A program made the translations under genes and the position numbers. A stretch of DNA of 64,000 bases, from positions 30,021,372-30,085,371 of the forward strand of contig NC_092797.1 in NCBI RefSeq assembly GCF_918797505.1, given 5' to 3'. Positions 1 through 10,001 of the stretch are shown one piece after another. The stretch comes from Bemisia tabaci. Taxonomy: Eukaryota > Arthropoda > Insecta > Hemiptera > Aleyrodidae. Each line of letters starts with the position of its first letter. Position 1 is the first letter of the stretch. Below the pieces are notes generated by a model, which saw only the letters and a program-made list of their open reading frames with translations, made no database searches and was not told the DNA's origin.

Positions 1-3000
1 GTTTAGTCGAACTAGCAATTATGGGCTAACTTTATGTTTTTAGGGTCGTAGAATCCGAATTTCGACTTGCCTGACAGATCCGAACCCTCCCCCCGGCCGC
101 CATTTTTGAAAAAACGAACTAAAAATTTACGGTTTTTCCCCATTTTTTGCTCATAACTTTTTTTCTTCAAAATACCGAAAATCTCGTTCCTTCTGTGGAA
201 AGACATTGACTTTGCAAGAGATTGCATATTACACATGTGCACTTGAAGTGAAAACGAGAGAATGGGAGCGCGACGAAGGCAGCGGGAGATACGATCTTGC
301 GCCATTAGATACGAGGGTCACCAAAAAATACATGTTCCCTACCTTGTATCTTCCGAGCGAAAAGAGAATAATCAAATCGATAAAAAAGCACATAACAGCA
401 TACTCCTAATCTTAAAACAAGCTCAAGTTTTTGAAAAATCGGTCAAAGGAATCGCGAGTAAACTTAAATTTTTACAGAGACAACCTCCTGTCGCCGCGTG
501 CCCAACCTCTCGGGTCAGGATGCACGGAAAGAGTCGATTATTGAAAGACGCGGGTTAACGCCTCTAACATCACATCAACGAGAATTTAAAGTTTTCATTG
601 AGTAGTAGGGCCTTACCTTACTTTTTGACGTAGTCCCCACATCTTTTTTGACATTTCAGGTATCATTACAGCAGCTTTCTTGATGCTTCCGCGTAGAGCT
701 ATTCGTCTTGACTCCAAAACCAGTCATTGACAGCGATTCTGCAACATCCCAAACATATTGCTTAGCGTAGGAACATTTTCCCCCCAAACCTACAAAACTC
801 TCTTACTTTAGCTTCATGTGACTTTCATTTGTTCCCGAGCGAAAAACTTCCACGATGGGATGCGATTTTCAACGATTCCGAGGTACAGATAGCTGTCAAT
901 GACATGGTTTCAGAGTCAGGCGAAAGCATTGTTATACGCGGATGGCATCAAGAAGCTGCAGTATTAGATACAAGAAATGTCAAAAAAGATGTGGAGAACA
1001 CGTCAAAAAGTAAGGTAAGGCCTACTCAAATAAAAACTTTAAAATTCCTTCTTGAATGTGATTATGAGGCGATAACCCAGTCATTCAGTTAATCGACTCT
1101 CCCGCGCATTCTGACCCTGGAGTGGGCACGCGGCGACAGAGGTTGTCTCTTCTAAAATTAAGTTTACTCGCGAATCCATTGTACCGATTTTCAAAACCTG
1201 AGCTAGTTTTTAAAGCTTAGAGTATCTGATATGCCGCTTTTACCAATTAGTATTTTATCTCGTTTCGCTCGGAAGATACAAGGTGGGAACCTTACTTTTG
1301 CATGGGTACTTAACCCCCTTTATCCCTGCGACCCTTTACGTGTAAGTACATTTTAAACCATCGGTTATTTCAATGTATTAGTTTATTAATCCCATTACAT
1401 AAATGACTGTTACGGAATGTAGACAAAAATCAAAAAATATTTTCAAATGTGGACATGTGTGAATAAGTACGTGAGATTAGTCCAATTCGTGGCGTTTGGC
1501 AGCTCGGTGCAACGAAGGTTCCAACTTTTGGTGGCGGACAGGTGGATGGCCTGGTTCACCTTCCATAGACATCAACGGCCGCGGCGTTGACTCCAACTCT
1601 AACACAGAATCCAGAATATGAGCTAGGAAGTCGGACAAAAAAAAAGAACATAAAATTGGGAAAAAAAAAAACCTAAAATGATTTTAAGATTAAGAATTTA
1701 TTGCATCACCATATCCCAAACAGAAAAAGCCATTCTGGATTACTTTGCATCTAGCAGTCTGGTGTTTCATATATGGTGTTATTTCTGATAATCCCTGAAC
1801 CGAAATTTTTGGTGATTATTACAGGAATCCATGTCACTAACAACACCAAAATTGTTTCATAAAGCTTGACATGGAATTTTTTTATGCAAGAAGTTTTTGA
1901 TAACAAGCGAGCAGAGTAAAAGAAATAACAAACCTTTAGGTTCATTGTTATATTTCTGAAATGTGGGCTTTCTGGGAAGGTCTTCGAACTTCAGTCATGA
2001 CAGCTTCAAAATCTTCCTCTGTAATACTTGGCCCCCTACGTCCGAAAAAGTCATAAGCTTCAACATTCATCCTCGTCCTCAGAGTCCCAAAGCAATATTC
2101 AGGCAATGTTTTCGCATGTATCACTCAGTTTATGCACACTGCTGAGCATTTAACCTACAACATTTCCTGCAACCGCACGGCGCCCCGCCCCTACGACAAC
2201 TCGTTCTGCACTTGCAGGATTATCAGAAATACACACCATTTTATGAACACCAGACTGCTTGATCACATAAACCAGAATGATTTTTTCTATTTGGGATGCA
2301 GAGATGCGAAAATTTTAATCTTCCTTCAATTTAGGTTCCTTTTTTCTCCCCCTTTTCTTTTCTTTTCTTTTTTTCGTCTGACTTCTAGCTTTCATATTCT
2401 GGATCTGTTATAGTGTCGGAGAATCACGCCAGCCGTGAAGTCTATTGAGAAGAACCAGGCCCATCCACCCAGTCGGTACCCAAAAGTACAAGAACGTCTT
2501 GCGCCGAGCTGCCAAACGCCCAGATTGGACCTAACTCAACCTACTTATATCAAAGATTTCCACATTTTTGAAAATATTTTTTGATTTTGTCTAAATCCTT
2601 AACCAGTCATTTATGTAGGTAGTGGGATTAATAAAATAATGCATCGAAATAACCGCTTGTTTAATATGACTTACACGTAAAACGTTGCAGGGATGCAGGG
2701 TGTTTAGTATCTAATTATGGCGCAAAATCGGTATCTCCCGCTGCCTTCGTCGCGCTCCCATTCCTCACGATTTTCACGTATAAGTGTACATATGTATAGA
2801 CCAATATCTTGCAAATTTAATCGTCCTTTCCACAGAAGTAACGAGAATTTCGATATTTTAACAAAAAAAAAGTTATGAGCGAAAAATGGGAAAAAACGTA
2901 AATTTTAGTCGTTTTTTTTTTTTATTTCAAAATGGCGGCCGGGGGAGGGTCGGATCTGTCAGCAAGTCGAAATTCGGATTCCTACGCGACCCAAAAAACA

Positions 3001-3034
3001 TAAAGTTAGCCCATAAATGCTAGTTCGACTAAAC
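1..3034. mobile_element. Long-armed foldback DNA element (outer)
   Basis: The first bases (GTTTAGTCGAACTAGCA...) return as the reverse complement ending at about 3034. The two arms pair along roughly 690 bp of arm sequence: 1-310 with 2725-3034, then 1313-1700 with 2340-2710 once the inserted element at 311-1312 is removed. The loop is about 1700-2340. I see no transposase-like frame in it, so it is a non-autonomous foldback or long-TIR element. The arms differ at scattered positions (roughly 85-90% by eye), so the insertion is not recent. The left edge coincides with the window edge, so the element could extend further left. Confidence 0.8.
311..1312. mobile_element. Second foldback element nested in the left arm
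   Basis: Bases 340-640 pair with the reverse complement of about 1005-1293. Shared landmarks are CCTTGTATCTTCCGAGCG, a segment GTCGCCGCGTGCCCA and a segment GCCTTACCTTACTTTTTGACG. Arms are about 300 bp and the loop is about 650-1000. Removing this segment restores colinearity with the intact right arm of the outer element, around GATAC..CATCCCTGC, so it inserted after the outer element. A clean target duplication is not visible, so the ends are approximate. The 87-codon frame in its loop (829-1092) resembles nothing I know. Confidence 0.75.
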
Positions 3035-3341
3035 TTTCCCTCAAACCTCCTATTTTGAGCTCTATTGCCTGGACTACCAGTCCCCTCAGATCTAGGAACC
3101 TCTCATTATTTTACATATTTTTGAGATTTTGAGGAAGTTACATCGAAGAAACATTATTACCCCTATAAGTATACTTGAATTTAAGAGGGAGGCGGAGGGA
3201 GCAACCTTGCCCACCCCTCCCCCCTCAACCTCCTTCCGGTAGCCAAAAAATAGTATTTTCCGATGTGTTTCTTTCAAAGTTTTGCACCTAGAAAAAAAGT
3301 AGTGTGTTTGATTTTCGTTACTCTTAAAAAAACCTTTGCAA

Positions 3342-3695
3342 TTAATATAAGATAGCCCGGGAAGATAGAGTAAGCATTTGTAAAGTTTCAAGAAGTCGGG
3401 TAACCACGCCGTGATAGCGTGAGGTAGCAAAGTAAGTGTGGAAGCGAACCCCGATCGTATTTGTTCGGAGGCTCGGGCAATGCGGTAAAAGACTTGTTGA
3501 CCGGAACAAGTGAAAAATGCTCTCTGGGACTCGTGCACGTATCGATCTCGAATTACTTTTGATACCGTAGTTTCTTTTGCTGACCGCAAAGTCTAGCATG
3601 CCTCCTCCTGCCGTAGGAAGCACTAATTCACCCGTAACTGCAACTTTATCCACACGCCCACCCACATCACTGAAAGAAACACCGCCCGCGAACAT
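3342..3695 (-). pseudogene. Possible frameshifted coding relic, family unknown
   Basis: On the minus strand the first 40 or so codons from 3695 read like real protein, with mixed composition and a stretch VGGRVDKVAVTGELVLP. From about 3590 down to 3350 it is the neighbouring frame that reads protein-like, including RDRYVHESQRAFFTC and ARASEQIRSGFASTLTLLPH. This would fit one ancestral reading frame with a single frameshift near 3560-3590. The segment is more GC-rich than its flanks. It is bordered upstream by a duplicated family A MITE, so its upstream part could be lost. I do not recognise the family. It could be a decayed host exon, a transposon protein or an old viral insertion, or chance. 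Confidence 0.25.
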
Positions 3696-3702
3696 CTGTT
3701 AG

Positions 3703-4237
3703 TGCTAACAAATTCTGTGCGGAAAAACCAGTCTAAAAGACTGCCGTACTAAGGAAAAACGCCGTAGGAGTCTTCAGGCGTTGCCAAATCTCTATAGATA
3801 AAATACGAATTTTCAAAAAAATCTGTGAATTTTGTTACACAAAATTTTCGGACAATTTTGCACGCAATATAATCTGAATTATCTGAAAATTTCAAGCAAA
3901 TCTGTGCAAAACTCTCCTCAAAAATACATGTTTTGTTCGAGGAAATTTGGCAACTCCCGAATGTTCATACTTGGTAATGCTAACAAATTCTGTGCGGAAA
4001 ATGCAGTCTAAAAGACTGCTGTGCTATGGAAAAACGCCGTAGGCGTCTCGAATTTTCAAAAAAAGTCTGTGAAATTTTTAAAACCAAATTTTCGGACAAT
4101 TTTGTACGCAATTTTATCTAAATTATCTGAAAATTTCAAGCGATTCCGTGCAAAACGCTCCTCAAAAACACATGTTTTATTCGAGGAAATTTGGCAACTT
4201 CCGAATGTTCGTACGGCGTTTTTTCTTAGAATGGCAG
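3703..4237. repeat. Tandem duplication of family A MITE plus flank (period about 275 bp)
   Basis: TGCTAACAAATTCTGTGCGG starts at 3703 and again at 3978. In both units AGTCTAAAAGACTG then leads into a family A MITE. The second unit keeps both MITE ends (CTGCTGTGCTATGG near 4016 and TTCTTAGAATGGCAG ending near 4237). The first unit has lost its right terminus at about 3970. So the repeat unit is host flank plus MITE, and the duplication happened after insertion, by unequal exchange or local duplication rather than by a second transposition. Confidence 0.75.
4016..4237. mobile_element. Family A MITE, copy 2
   Basis: Family A is defined by ends CTGCCGTGCTAAGGAAAAAC..GCCGTA and TACGGC..TTCCTTAGCACGGCAG, a subterminal pair GTTGCCAAAT / ATTTGGCAAC, and a length of about 220-255 bp with no coding capacity. 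This copy has the internal landmarks ACGCAATTTTATCTAAATT and CTGAAAATTTCAAG, which are also present in the 50.5-kb copy. The family is unassigned; its termini do not match a superfamily I can name with confidence. Confidence 0.7.
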
Positions 4238-4290
4238 AAGAGAGTAAGAAGTTCGCGACTTCGATTTGTACCAGGATGGGTTAAACATGA

Positions 4291-4519
4291 TAAGGTGATT
4301 TCTTTCAGGAAGTAAACAAACATGCCAAATCCCTTTAGATTAAAATACGAATTTTCAAAAAAAAAAAATTGCGAATTTTTTTACACCAAATTTTCAGATT
4401 GATTACAGATTACAGAGAGGGAAATGCAAAATCCGTATTTTAGCAAAATTTGTTCGATGCATCGATGTTTGGTTACTTCCTAGCAGGAATCATCTTAATT
4501 TCATACGAAATCACCTTGG
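4291..4519. mobile_element. Single-copy MITE with TAAGGTGATTTC ends
   Basis: TAAGGTGATTTC at 4291 is matched by GAAATCACCTT at 4508-4518. Just inside, CAGGAAGTAAACAAACAT pairs with ATGTTTGGTTACTTCCTAG (about 4465-4483). The interior is AT-rich and non-coding. The terminal TAAGGTGATT resembles the end of the 37.2-kb hairpin, so the two may be distantly related. Confidence 0.55.
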
Positions 4520-5739
4520 GGAAGGAGGGAACTCAATTTCTGCATGCCATGTAAAATCAGAGACAAAAAAGGCCTTTCACTAACCTCCCGGCGGTAATCA
4601 TAACTTTCGTGCCTCCAACACTCTAGCCCATAAAATTATTTCATTATTGTTGAAATAGCGCACTGTGATCTTTTCTTAATGTGAAAATCTATCAGATATT
4701 GCCAAATGGTCACTGGAAAAATTTAATTTTCTGCAATGATTAACGCATTGCCTATTTACCTGCTTAACCTATGAATGGTTATATATACTTAAAGGTAATT
4801 AACTTTTTTCTGATAACAATTTGGCAATATCTAAAAGATATTTTATCATTTGCTATTAAATGATTTGAATAAGAAAGAAACAAAATAAAAAACAAAGAAG
4901 GAAAGGTAAAACCAGAGCCGCTTGTAAATTGTCAAAATAAGAGTGGCTCAGAACTAGAAAGTGATCAAAATCAGAAAGGGCTTGTTGCAAATATGAGATC
5001 CTGCAAACTGATTGTGAGTAGAATTTTTTTAGATGGAATGTGCAAAAAGTTATATTTATGCAATTTTGTCCTTAAAAAAACCCGAATTAAATCTAACTCA
5101 TGAATGCAACAAACCTACGAAAAACTATTTAGTATTTAACATACTGGATTCATCAATTTTTTTTTAATGGATAGTGCGATGATTTATGCATGATGTGCTA
5201 CGGTTGGATCGATGATAGATAAATAAACCTATCAACAGTCAACAGCTGTATTTCGATCGTTTGCATGTTGTTGTATAGTCATAAAGGAGCCTCCCATAAA
5301 TGACGTCAGATACTCAGGGGAAAGGAGGCCTAGAGGGCTGCCTAACAAACCTCTTTGAATAATAAGAAGGATGGTTGGGAAGAGGGGAACTGATATTGGT
5401 AGTTGAGAGGTCAGAAAATCTGGGAAAGTGCCTGACGTCATCTTTTATACGGCTCTAAGCTTGCTCGGCAAACTATTTAATAATTGACTAAACGATCTCA
5501 TTGAAGGTATTTAAAAAGGCTGAGTGACGGAAGCTTTGCTGAACGCCAAAACTGAAGAGTTTCTACCGTCACGGCGAGAGAGTTTTTATGAGTCTCTGGA
5601 CATGAAAGAGCCAGTCGTTAACTCCGTCGAGCTTTTATCTTATTGTAATCATAAGGGGAGGAGGGCAGCCCACCACATGGAATCCGGTAATTATAGTTGT
5701 CCGACGAGTAGGAGCCAGATGAAAATCTGTGTACCAATT
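4520..5739. other. Non-coding stretch with one short inverted repeat
   Basis: No gene or defined element is seen. One perfect 14-bp inverted pair, AGATATTGCCAAAT (4694-4707) and ATTTGGCAATATCT (4819-4832), may mark a decayed MITE of about 140-200 bp. The core TTGCCAAAT recurs near the ends of several other MITEs in the window. Short frames at 5232-5441 (minus) and 5524-5805 (plus) look like chance. Confidence 0.4.
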
Positions 5740-5991
5740 GGACCACGTTTAGCAGAAAGGAACCAATCCACATCAGCTATTGCCAAATTTAACTGGACAA
5801 TTTAATTTTTTACGCGAGAACATTTGTGCGGATCCCTTTGAAAATTTTAAGGAATTTACTCCGTAATATGCAGACAATTCACTGGAATTTGCACAAAAAT
5901 CCGTGCAACCGTTTCCATGTAAGAAAGTGAATTTCCCGATGAAACTTGGCAATACCTGGTGTGGCTTGGTTCCTTTTTGCTTAACGCGGTC
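5740..5991. mobile_element. Family B MITE, copy 1
   Basis: Ends are GGACCACGTTTAGCAGAAAGG and CCTTTTTGCTTAACGCGGTC, with subterminal ATTGCCAAATTTAACTGG and AAACTTGGCAATACC. Length is about 250 bp with no open frame of note. A second copy lies near 36.7 kb in the same orientation. Candidate target duplication is weak (CAATT on the left, AAATT on the right). Confidence 0.7.
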
Positions 5992-6108
5992 AAATTACGA
6001 TGTCTTTTAAATTGGACGCAGAGAGTAGTTTCTGTGAAATGAGGTAGACGCGTTCTCTATCGTAATCAGAGTTTTTTACTGCAAAAATGCTTCTTTTTCA
6101 GGTCATGG

Positions 6109-6937
6109 ACAGGGCCGGATTAAGGGGGTGGCCACATTGGCCGCGGCCCATGGCGGCAAATCTGTAGGGGGCGGCAAATTTGGCACTTTTTTTAAATGTA
6201 GGTATAAAAAAAATTGGATTTAGAAAAAAAAAATTACTAACGAGAAAAGGCGACAAAATCTCTCATTTCCTGAGAGTATAGTAATTTCTAATTTTGTCGT
6301 CTTTCAGTGAAACAAGAGACAGCACCTTCAATTAGTCGAGTTAAGAGAGAAACCCAACACACAATTTGGCCTGTAACGCGCGACTTAGAGAAAATGATGA
6401 GGATGACTTAAGATGAAAAGGAGAAACCCTCGGCGTGGCGATCAGCATTTAACATATATTATCGTCTACAAGACTGCACGAATACTTCACGCATTGCAAC
6501 AAACACTGTGCGATCATTGCGGTGAGCGCAGCGCAGCGTGAAACGCATAGCGCCTACAAGACTGCGTGAATACTTCACGCATTGCGTCAAACACGGTGCG
6601 GTCTGCGCGGCGCGGCGGCGGAAGCTAAAATCATTAATTCACATTTATGTTTGTTCTCTCATAATTTTTTAGTTCATTTCTAATGAATGGAAGGCCTTGT
6701 CCACACAGAGATAGGTTTACGAAACTTAACTGTCGCGCAAAGTTCCGTGAACTTTTGCTAGTAGTTTTGACAAGGTTTTCCCAAAAAATTTGTTCAACAC
6801 GAGTAAACGCGTCTTATGCACCCTTCCCCCACTAGCACGTTCATTAAATGGTTTTTATTGATGTTTCAAAACGAATGAGAAAGGGGCGGCAAAATACAGG
6901 CGGCCCATGGGCGGCAAGTAGGTAAATCCGGCCCTGC
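6109..6937. mobile_element. Family N hAT-like non-autonomous element, copy 1
   Basis: Terminal inverted repeats ACAGGGCCGGATTAAG and TAAATCCGGCCCTGC are flanked by a perfect 8-bp direct repeat GGTCATGG at 6101-6108 and 6938-6945. An 8-bp target duplication with CAG.G-type ends is typical of the hAT superfamily (established knowledge). No transposase is present. The interior has GCGGCCCATGGCGGCAA near the left end and GGCGGCCCATGGGCGGCAAG near the right end, and a duplicated motif with core ACTTCACGCATTGC at about 6485 and 6575, which also occurs at 9.95 kb and in copy 2. Confidence 0.85.
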
Positions 6938-7202
6938 GGTCATGGAGGATGGAGTGGAAGATTTTTATTTTTAGAAGTACGTACTTTACATTTAAAGCGA
7001 ATCATATTTTTACAACTGACTTTGTATTCAAAAATTGTTATAAAATTAATGAAAATGTAAAAATACTTTGTTAACAATTACGTACTAATAGCACAAAGTA
7101 ACGGTATGTCGCAATCAACTAGTGATTGTCGGCAATTTACAAGCGCTCCAAGTGCTATTTCGAAGAAATCGCAATAATACGCATTGGCATTTTGAGAGTT
7201 TG

Positions 7203-7793
7203 ATGGGCCTTCAAAAGTATGATCTCGATTCGGAGCGCGCCTTCATCTCTCGTGATACTTCACGCTTTGCTGGAGTGAAACAGCTGGCGCCATGCTCTAG
7301 TCGACGAGTTCCGAGCCCGGTGTGCGCCGAGCTTTGGTCACTTTTTCGATACATTTTCGATCCAAAATGGCGATGTAGAATACGTAATAATTCTTGTCCT
7401 ATTTGCTTACATCGGATGACCGGGTCCCCATGTATCGAAAACAACCGATTAAGTATCGAAAAAGTGACCTGCCGTGACACAGGAGTCTCGGAATTCGGGA
7501 CCTGGAAAATGCTTAACAGTGACGCCAGCTCCCCCATGTACATTACGTCCCTATGTACTCCATGCACGCGCCATCTATGGTTGCTTTTGGCCCGAGCAAT
7601 GGAACTACCTACTCATCTTGCTGAACATCAAAAGCATCTTGTGCCGTTTCCAAAAATGTATGTACTTGCTCTGTACTGTGCCGTCATAATTTTCTTCCTC
7701 CATCTGCAAAATGCTAGAAATCATCTTTCTTTCGCAACTAACGAGGTGGAAGCCTCGTGCGGAAGCCCGAAGGAAAAGAATAAATATTGTTAG
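7203..7793 (+). other. Unrecognised 196-codon open frame
   Basis: From the first ATG at 7203 the frame stays open to the TAG at about 7791. It sits in a locally GC-richer patch, which by itself lengthens chance frames, and the opposite strand is also open over 7211-7567. It contains CPICLHR, then cysteines without regular spacing, and a hydrophobic stretch VLALYCAVIIFFLHL near the end. I see no known domain, splice signal or family. The patch includes an inverted pair GTCACTTTTTCGATAC (7338) / GTATCGAAAAAGTGAC (about 7454), which suggests a transposon fragment. Probably not a gene. Confidence 0.12.
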
Positions 7794-8085
7794 AACTCAG
7801 CGGGTACACGCGCGACCTCCAACCTCCACAAATCCAAGATGGAAAATCCTTGGGAGGAGCGGAGCGTGCAGCGTATGACCTCTGAAAATCTAATGTCTCC
7901 CATTTTGGAGCGTTGCCACAGAATATTTCACTTCGCAGCCAGCCCAACGTTTCCCACAGTTATTGCTGCCGGACAATAAAAATGTCTGATTTCGCATTTC
8001 GTTAAAATTCGCTTTATGATGATGGATCAATCGTTTTTAAAAAGCACGAAAAAAATCATAATTATTAGGTACAGCTTGACGCTAG

Positions 8086-8488
8086 ACAATTAGATTACAT
8101 TTTGTAATACAGAACCATCTCTGGCTCTTCCATGGAAGCACCTTTCTGCATAGGGAAACCAATAATATATGGATCGCATTTTGCAAATAGGAACCAGCGC
8201 GATTACAGTGTTTTCAAAATCGTGCAACTTCTTCTTTCCTTTTAAAAATTCTCAATACATATACAGTATCAAAATTTACACAATTATTTTCCTTTAAAAT
8301 TAACAATTCTTCGGTGGGAAGCAAAGACTATTTGCTATTCTAGGAGATTTTTTACTTAATTATGAAGAAGCATTATTTTTACTGTAATCGTGGTAGTTCT
8401 TTTTTTCCTAAATACGAGCCATAAATGTTGTTTCTATACAATGATCAAAAAATAGTGTTTCCCTATTGCAAAATGTCGTCCAATTAAT
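8086..8488. mobile_element. MITE split by a family C MITE (outer element)
   Basis: CAATTAGATTACATTTTG at the left pairs with CAAAATGTCGTCCAATTA at about 8468-8486, followed inward by AATACAGAACC versus GTTTCCCTATT. Between these arms sits a complete family C element (8171-8420). The arrangement reads as an older MITE interrupted by family C. The arms are short and degenerate, so confidence is moderate. Confidence 0.4.
8171..8420. mobile_element. Family C MITE, copy 1
   Basis: Left arm GGATCGCATTTTGCAAATAG then GAACCAGCGCGATTACAGTG. The right arm ACTGTAATCGTGGTAGTTC then CCTAAATACGAGCC is its degenerate complement. A better preserved copy is at 45,201-45,460, with the same internal landmark (AATTGTTAATTTTAAAGG-like, here in reverse: CCTTTAAAATTAACAATT). 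About 250 bp, non-coding. Confidence 0.65.
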
Positions 8489-9366
8489 ACGTCTTTATAA
8501 AATTATTTGAAACTGAATTATCCTTGCGAACAATAGTTGCCAAGCTTATTCCTAAAAATGTATGTACGTTATTACGCTTCTTAGGGTTTTATTTTCTTTC
8601 GGGGAGCCAAGGAGGGGTATAGAACTTTTACTCTGTCCATAATGCATTGAAGCGTGACATTTTTGGCGCTTGACTTCTTCCCATTCTCTTTCCACTTGTT
8701 AAGTTGTTATCAGCCGCAACCTATACCTCGGAAATTTGCTAAAGTATTTTGCTAACATTAAGGTTTATGTGTCTTTTGTGGATCACACGGAAATACTGAA
8801 TGTACTGTGAGAGACTAACATGAAAGAAAGAAAAAGAATCACCATCCTAAAATACAAGCAAAGAAGCCAGCGCCTGTAACGAGAAAAATATGAAAATTAC
8901 CTCAAATTTTGAGTTTGTCACAAGGATTGTGGTCTCTCATCGTGATTTTTCTTTAAACTGTATAGTATCAGCTATTGTTGAAAAAAGTGTGAGCTCTTTG
9001 CTACCTTCTAAGTGCTGATTGTTCTCCAATCTAAATTTTGGATTTGGCAGCCCTGTGTGGAGTGGGCATATTCATCACGCAAATTTAGAGTGTACTTCCA
9101 AAGCTCGGTAAAGTTGTGAAATATATTCTCACCGCGTAAATGATTTAGTGTGCTCCACGTTAAAAATATTTTGTTGTATTTGAAGTCAGTATTCGGCCGT
9201 AACGGGGTACACTACAGCTGTTTCAAAAAGTTTCTCGACACTATTTGAAATCGAATTCTCGCCAATACATTCGCCTGCAGTTAAGTATCAATTATTTGAC
9301 CTGAGCAGAGGTATACTAAAATGAATTGTGAGTATTTTACATTAACCGCAAACTCTAATCATATTA
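8489..9366. other. No feature recognised
   Basis: AT-rich DNA without a credible frame, RNA gene or paired termini that I can see. Confidence 0.5.
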
Positions 9367-9405
9367 ATCATCCCTGGTGAAAATTGGCAGTAGAATGTGT
9401 GTTCC

Positions 9406-9525
9406 TTCTTCTTCTTCTTCTACTAACGACTAGGGCATGGCCCTGTTTGTCTAGCCTTCGAGTGCCGAGCACAAAATATTAAAAATATAATAATTATCTG
9501 TAAAGATTCGTCAAATCAATAAAAT
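9406..9525 (-). mobile_element. Short 5'-truncated retroposon with 12-bp target duplication
   Basis: AATGTGTGTTCC occurs at 9394-9405 and again at 9526-9537. The 120 bp between starts with (TTC)n and is absent from the opposite arm of the host element. On the minus strand the insert ends in a (GAA)n tail, the type of simple-repeat 3' end used by several LINE clades and their SINEs. Tail plus duplication indicate target-primed insertion into the left arm of the 9367-10452 element. Too short to name a family. Confidence 0.7.
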
Positions 9526-9923
9526 AATGTGTGTTCCAAAATACTATATACCTAAAGCCGGCTGTAAGATTTCCAATAGCTTCTGTAGCCGGCTGTACAA
9601 TTTCTTAAAGCCTTTTATAGCCGATGGCAATTAAGCAACAGCCAGACAATAAAATTTATGCTAAACGTTACTAAATACGGATACTAGGACTTAGTTAGTT
9701 TTTAGACTACCGCTCTCTTTTTGTGCCATAGTATCTTGATTTATTTTGCGAGGAAAGCTCCGTACTTTTGAAGGATGCCTGTCATTCTTAATATGTTGGA
9801 GCGCCTTCAATTTCTTATGATACTGTGCAATACATCTGGTGTGAAATAGTTGCTTCAGACGCCGTGGCACGCTGCGGCGCGGCGCGGCGGGCGGGCAGAG
9901 AGCGCGAAAGGCGAAACGCGCAT

Positions 9924-10001
9924 TGGCGCCTACAAACCTAACAGGGATACTTCACGCATTGCGAAATGCGTGAAGTATCCCCGTTAGGTTTGTAGGCGCC
10001 A
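9924..10001. repeat. Near-perfect palindrome, 37-bp arms
   Basis: The left arm begins TGGCGCCTACAAACCTAAC and the right arm ends GTTAGGTTTGTAGGCGCCA. The arms differ at one base and the loop is 4 bases. The arm also contains ACTTCACGCATT, the core repeated inside family N. It lies at the centre of the 1.1-kb element. Transcribed, it would form a long stable hairpin. Confidence 0.9.

Noticed and set aside
7122..7793. Longest plus-strand frame as a gene (223 codons if a GTG start is used)
   Set aside because: GTG is not a normal animal start, the opposite strand is also open, no domain is recognisable, and an inverted repeat lies inside.
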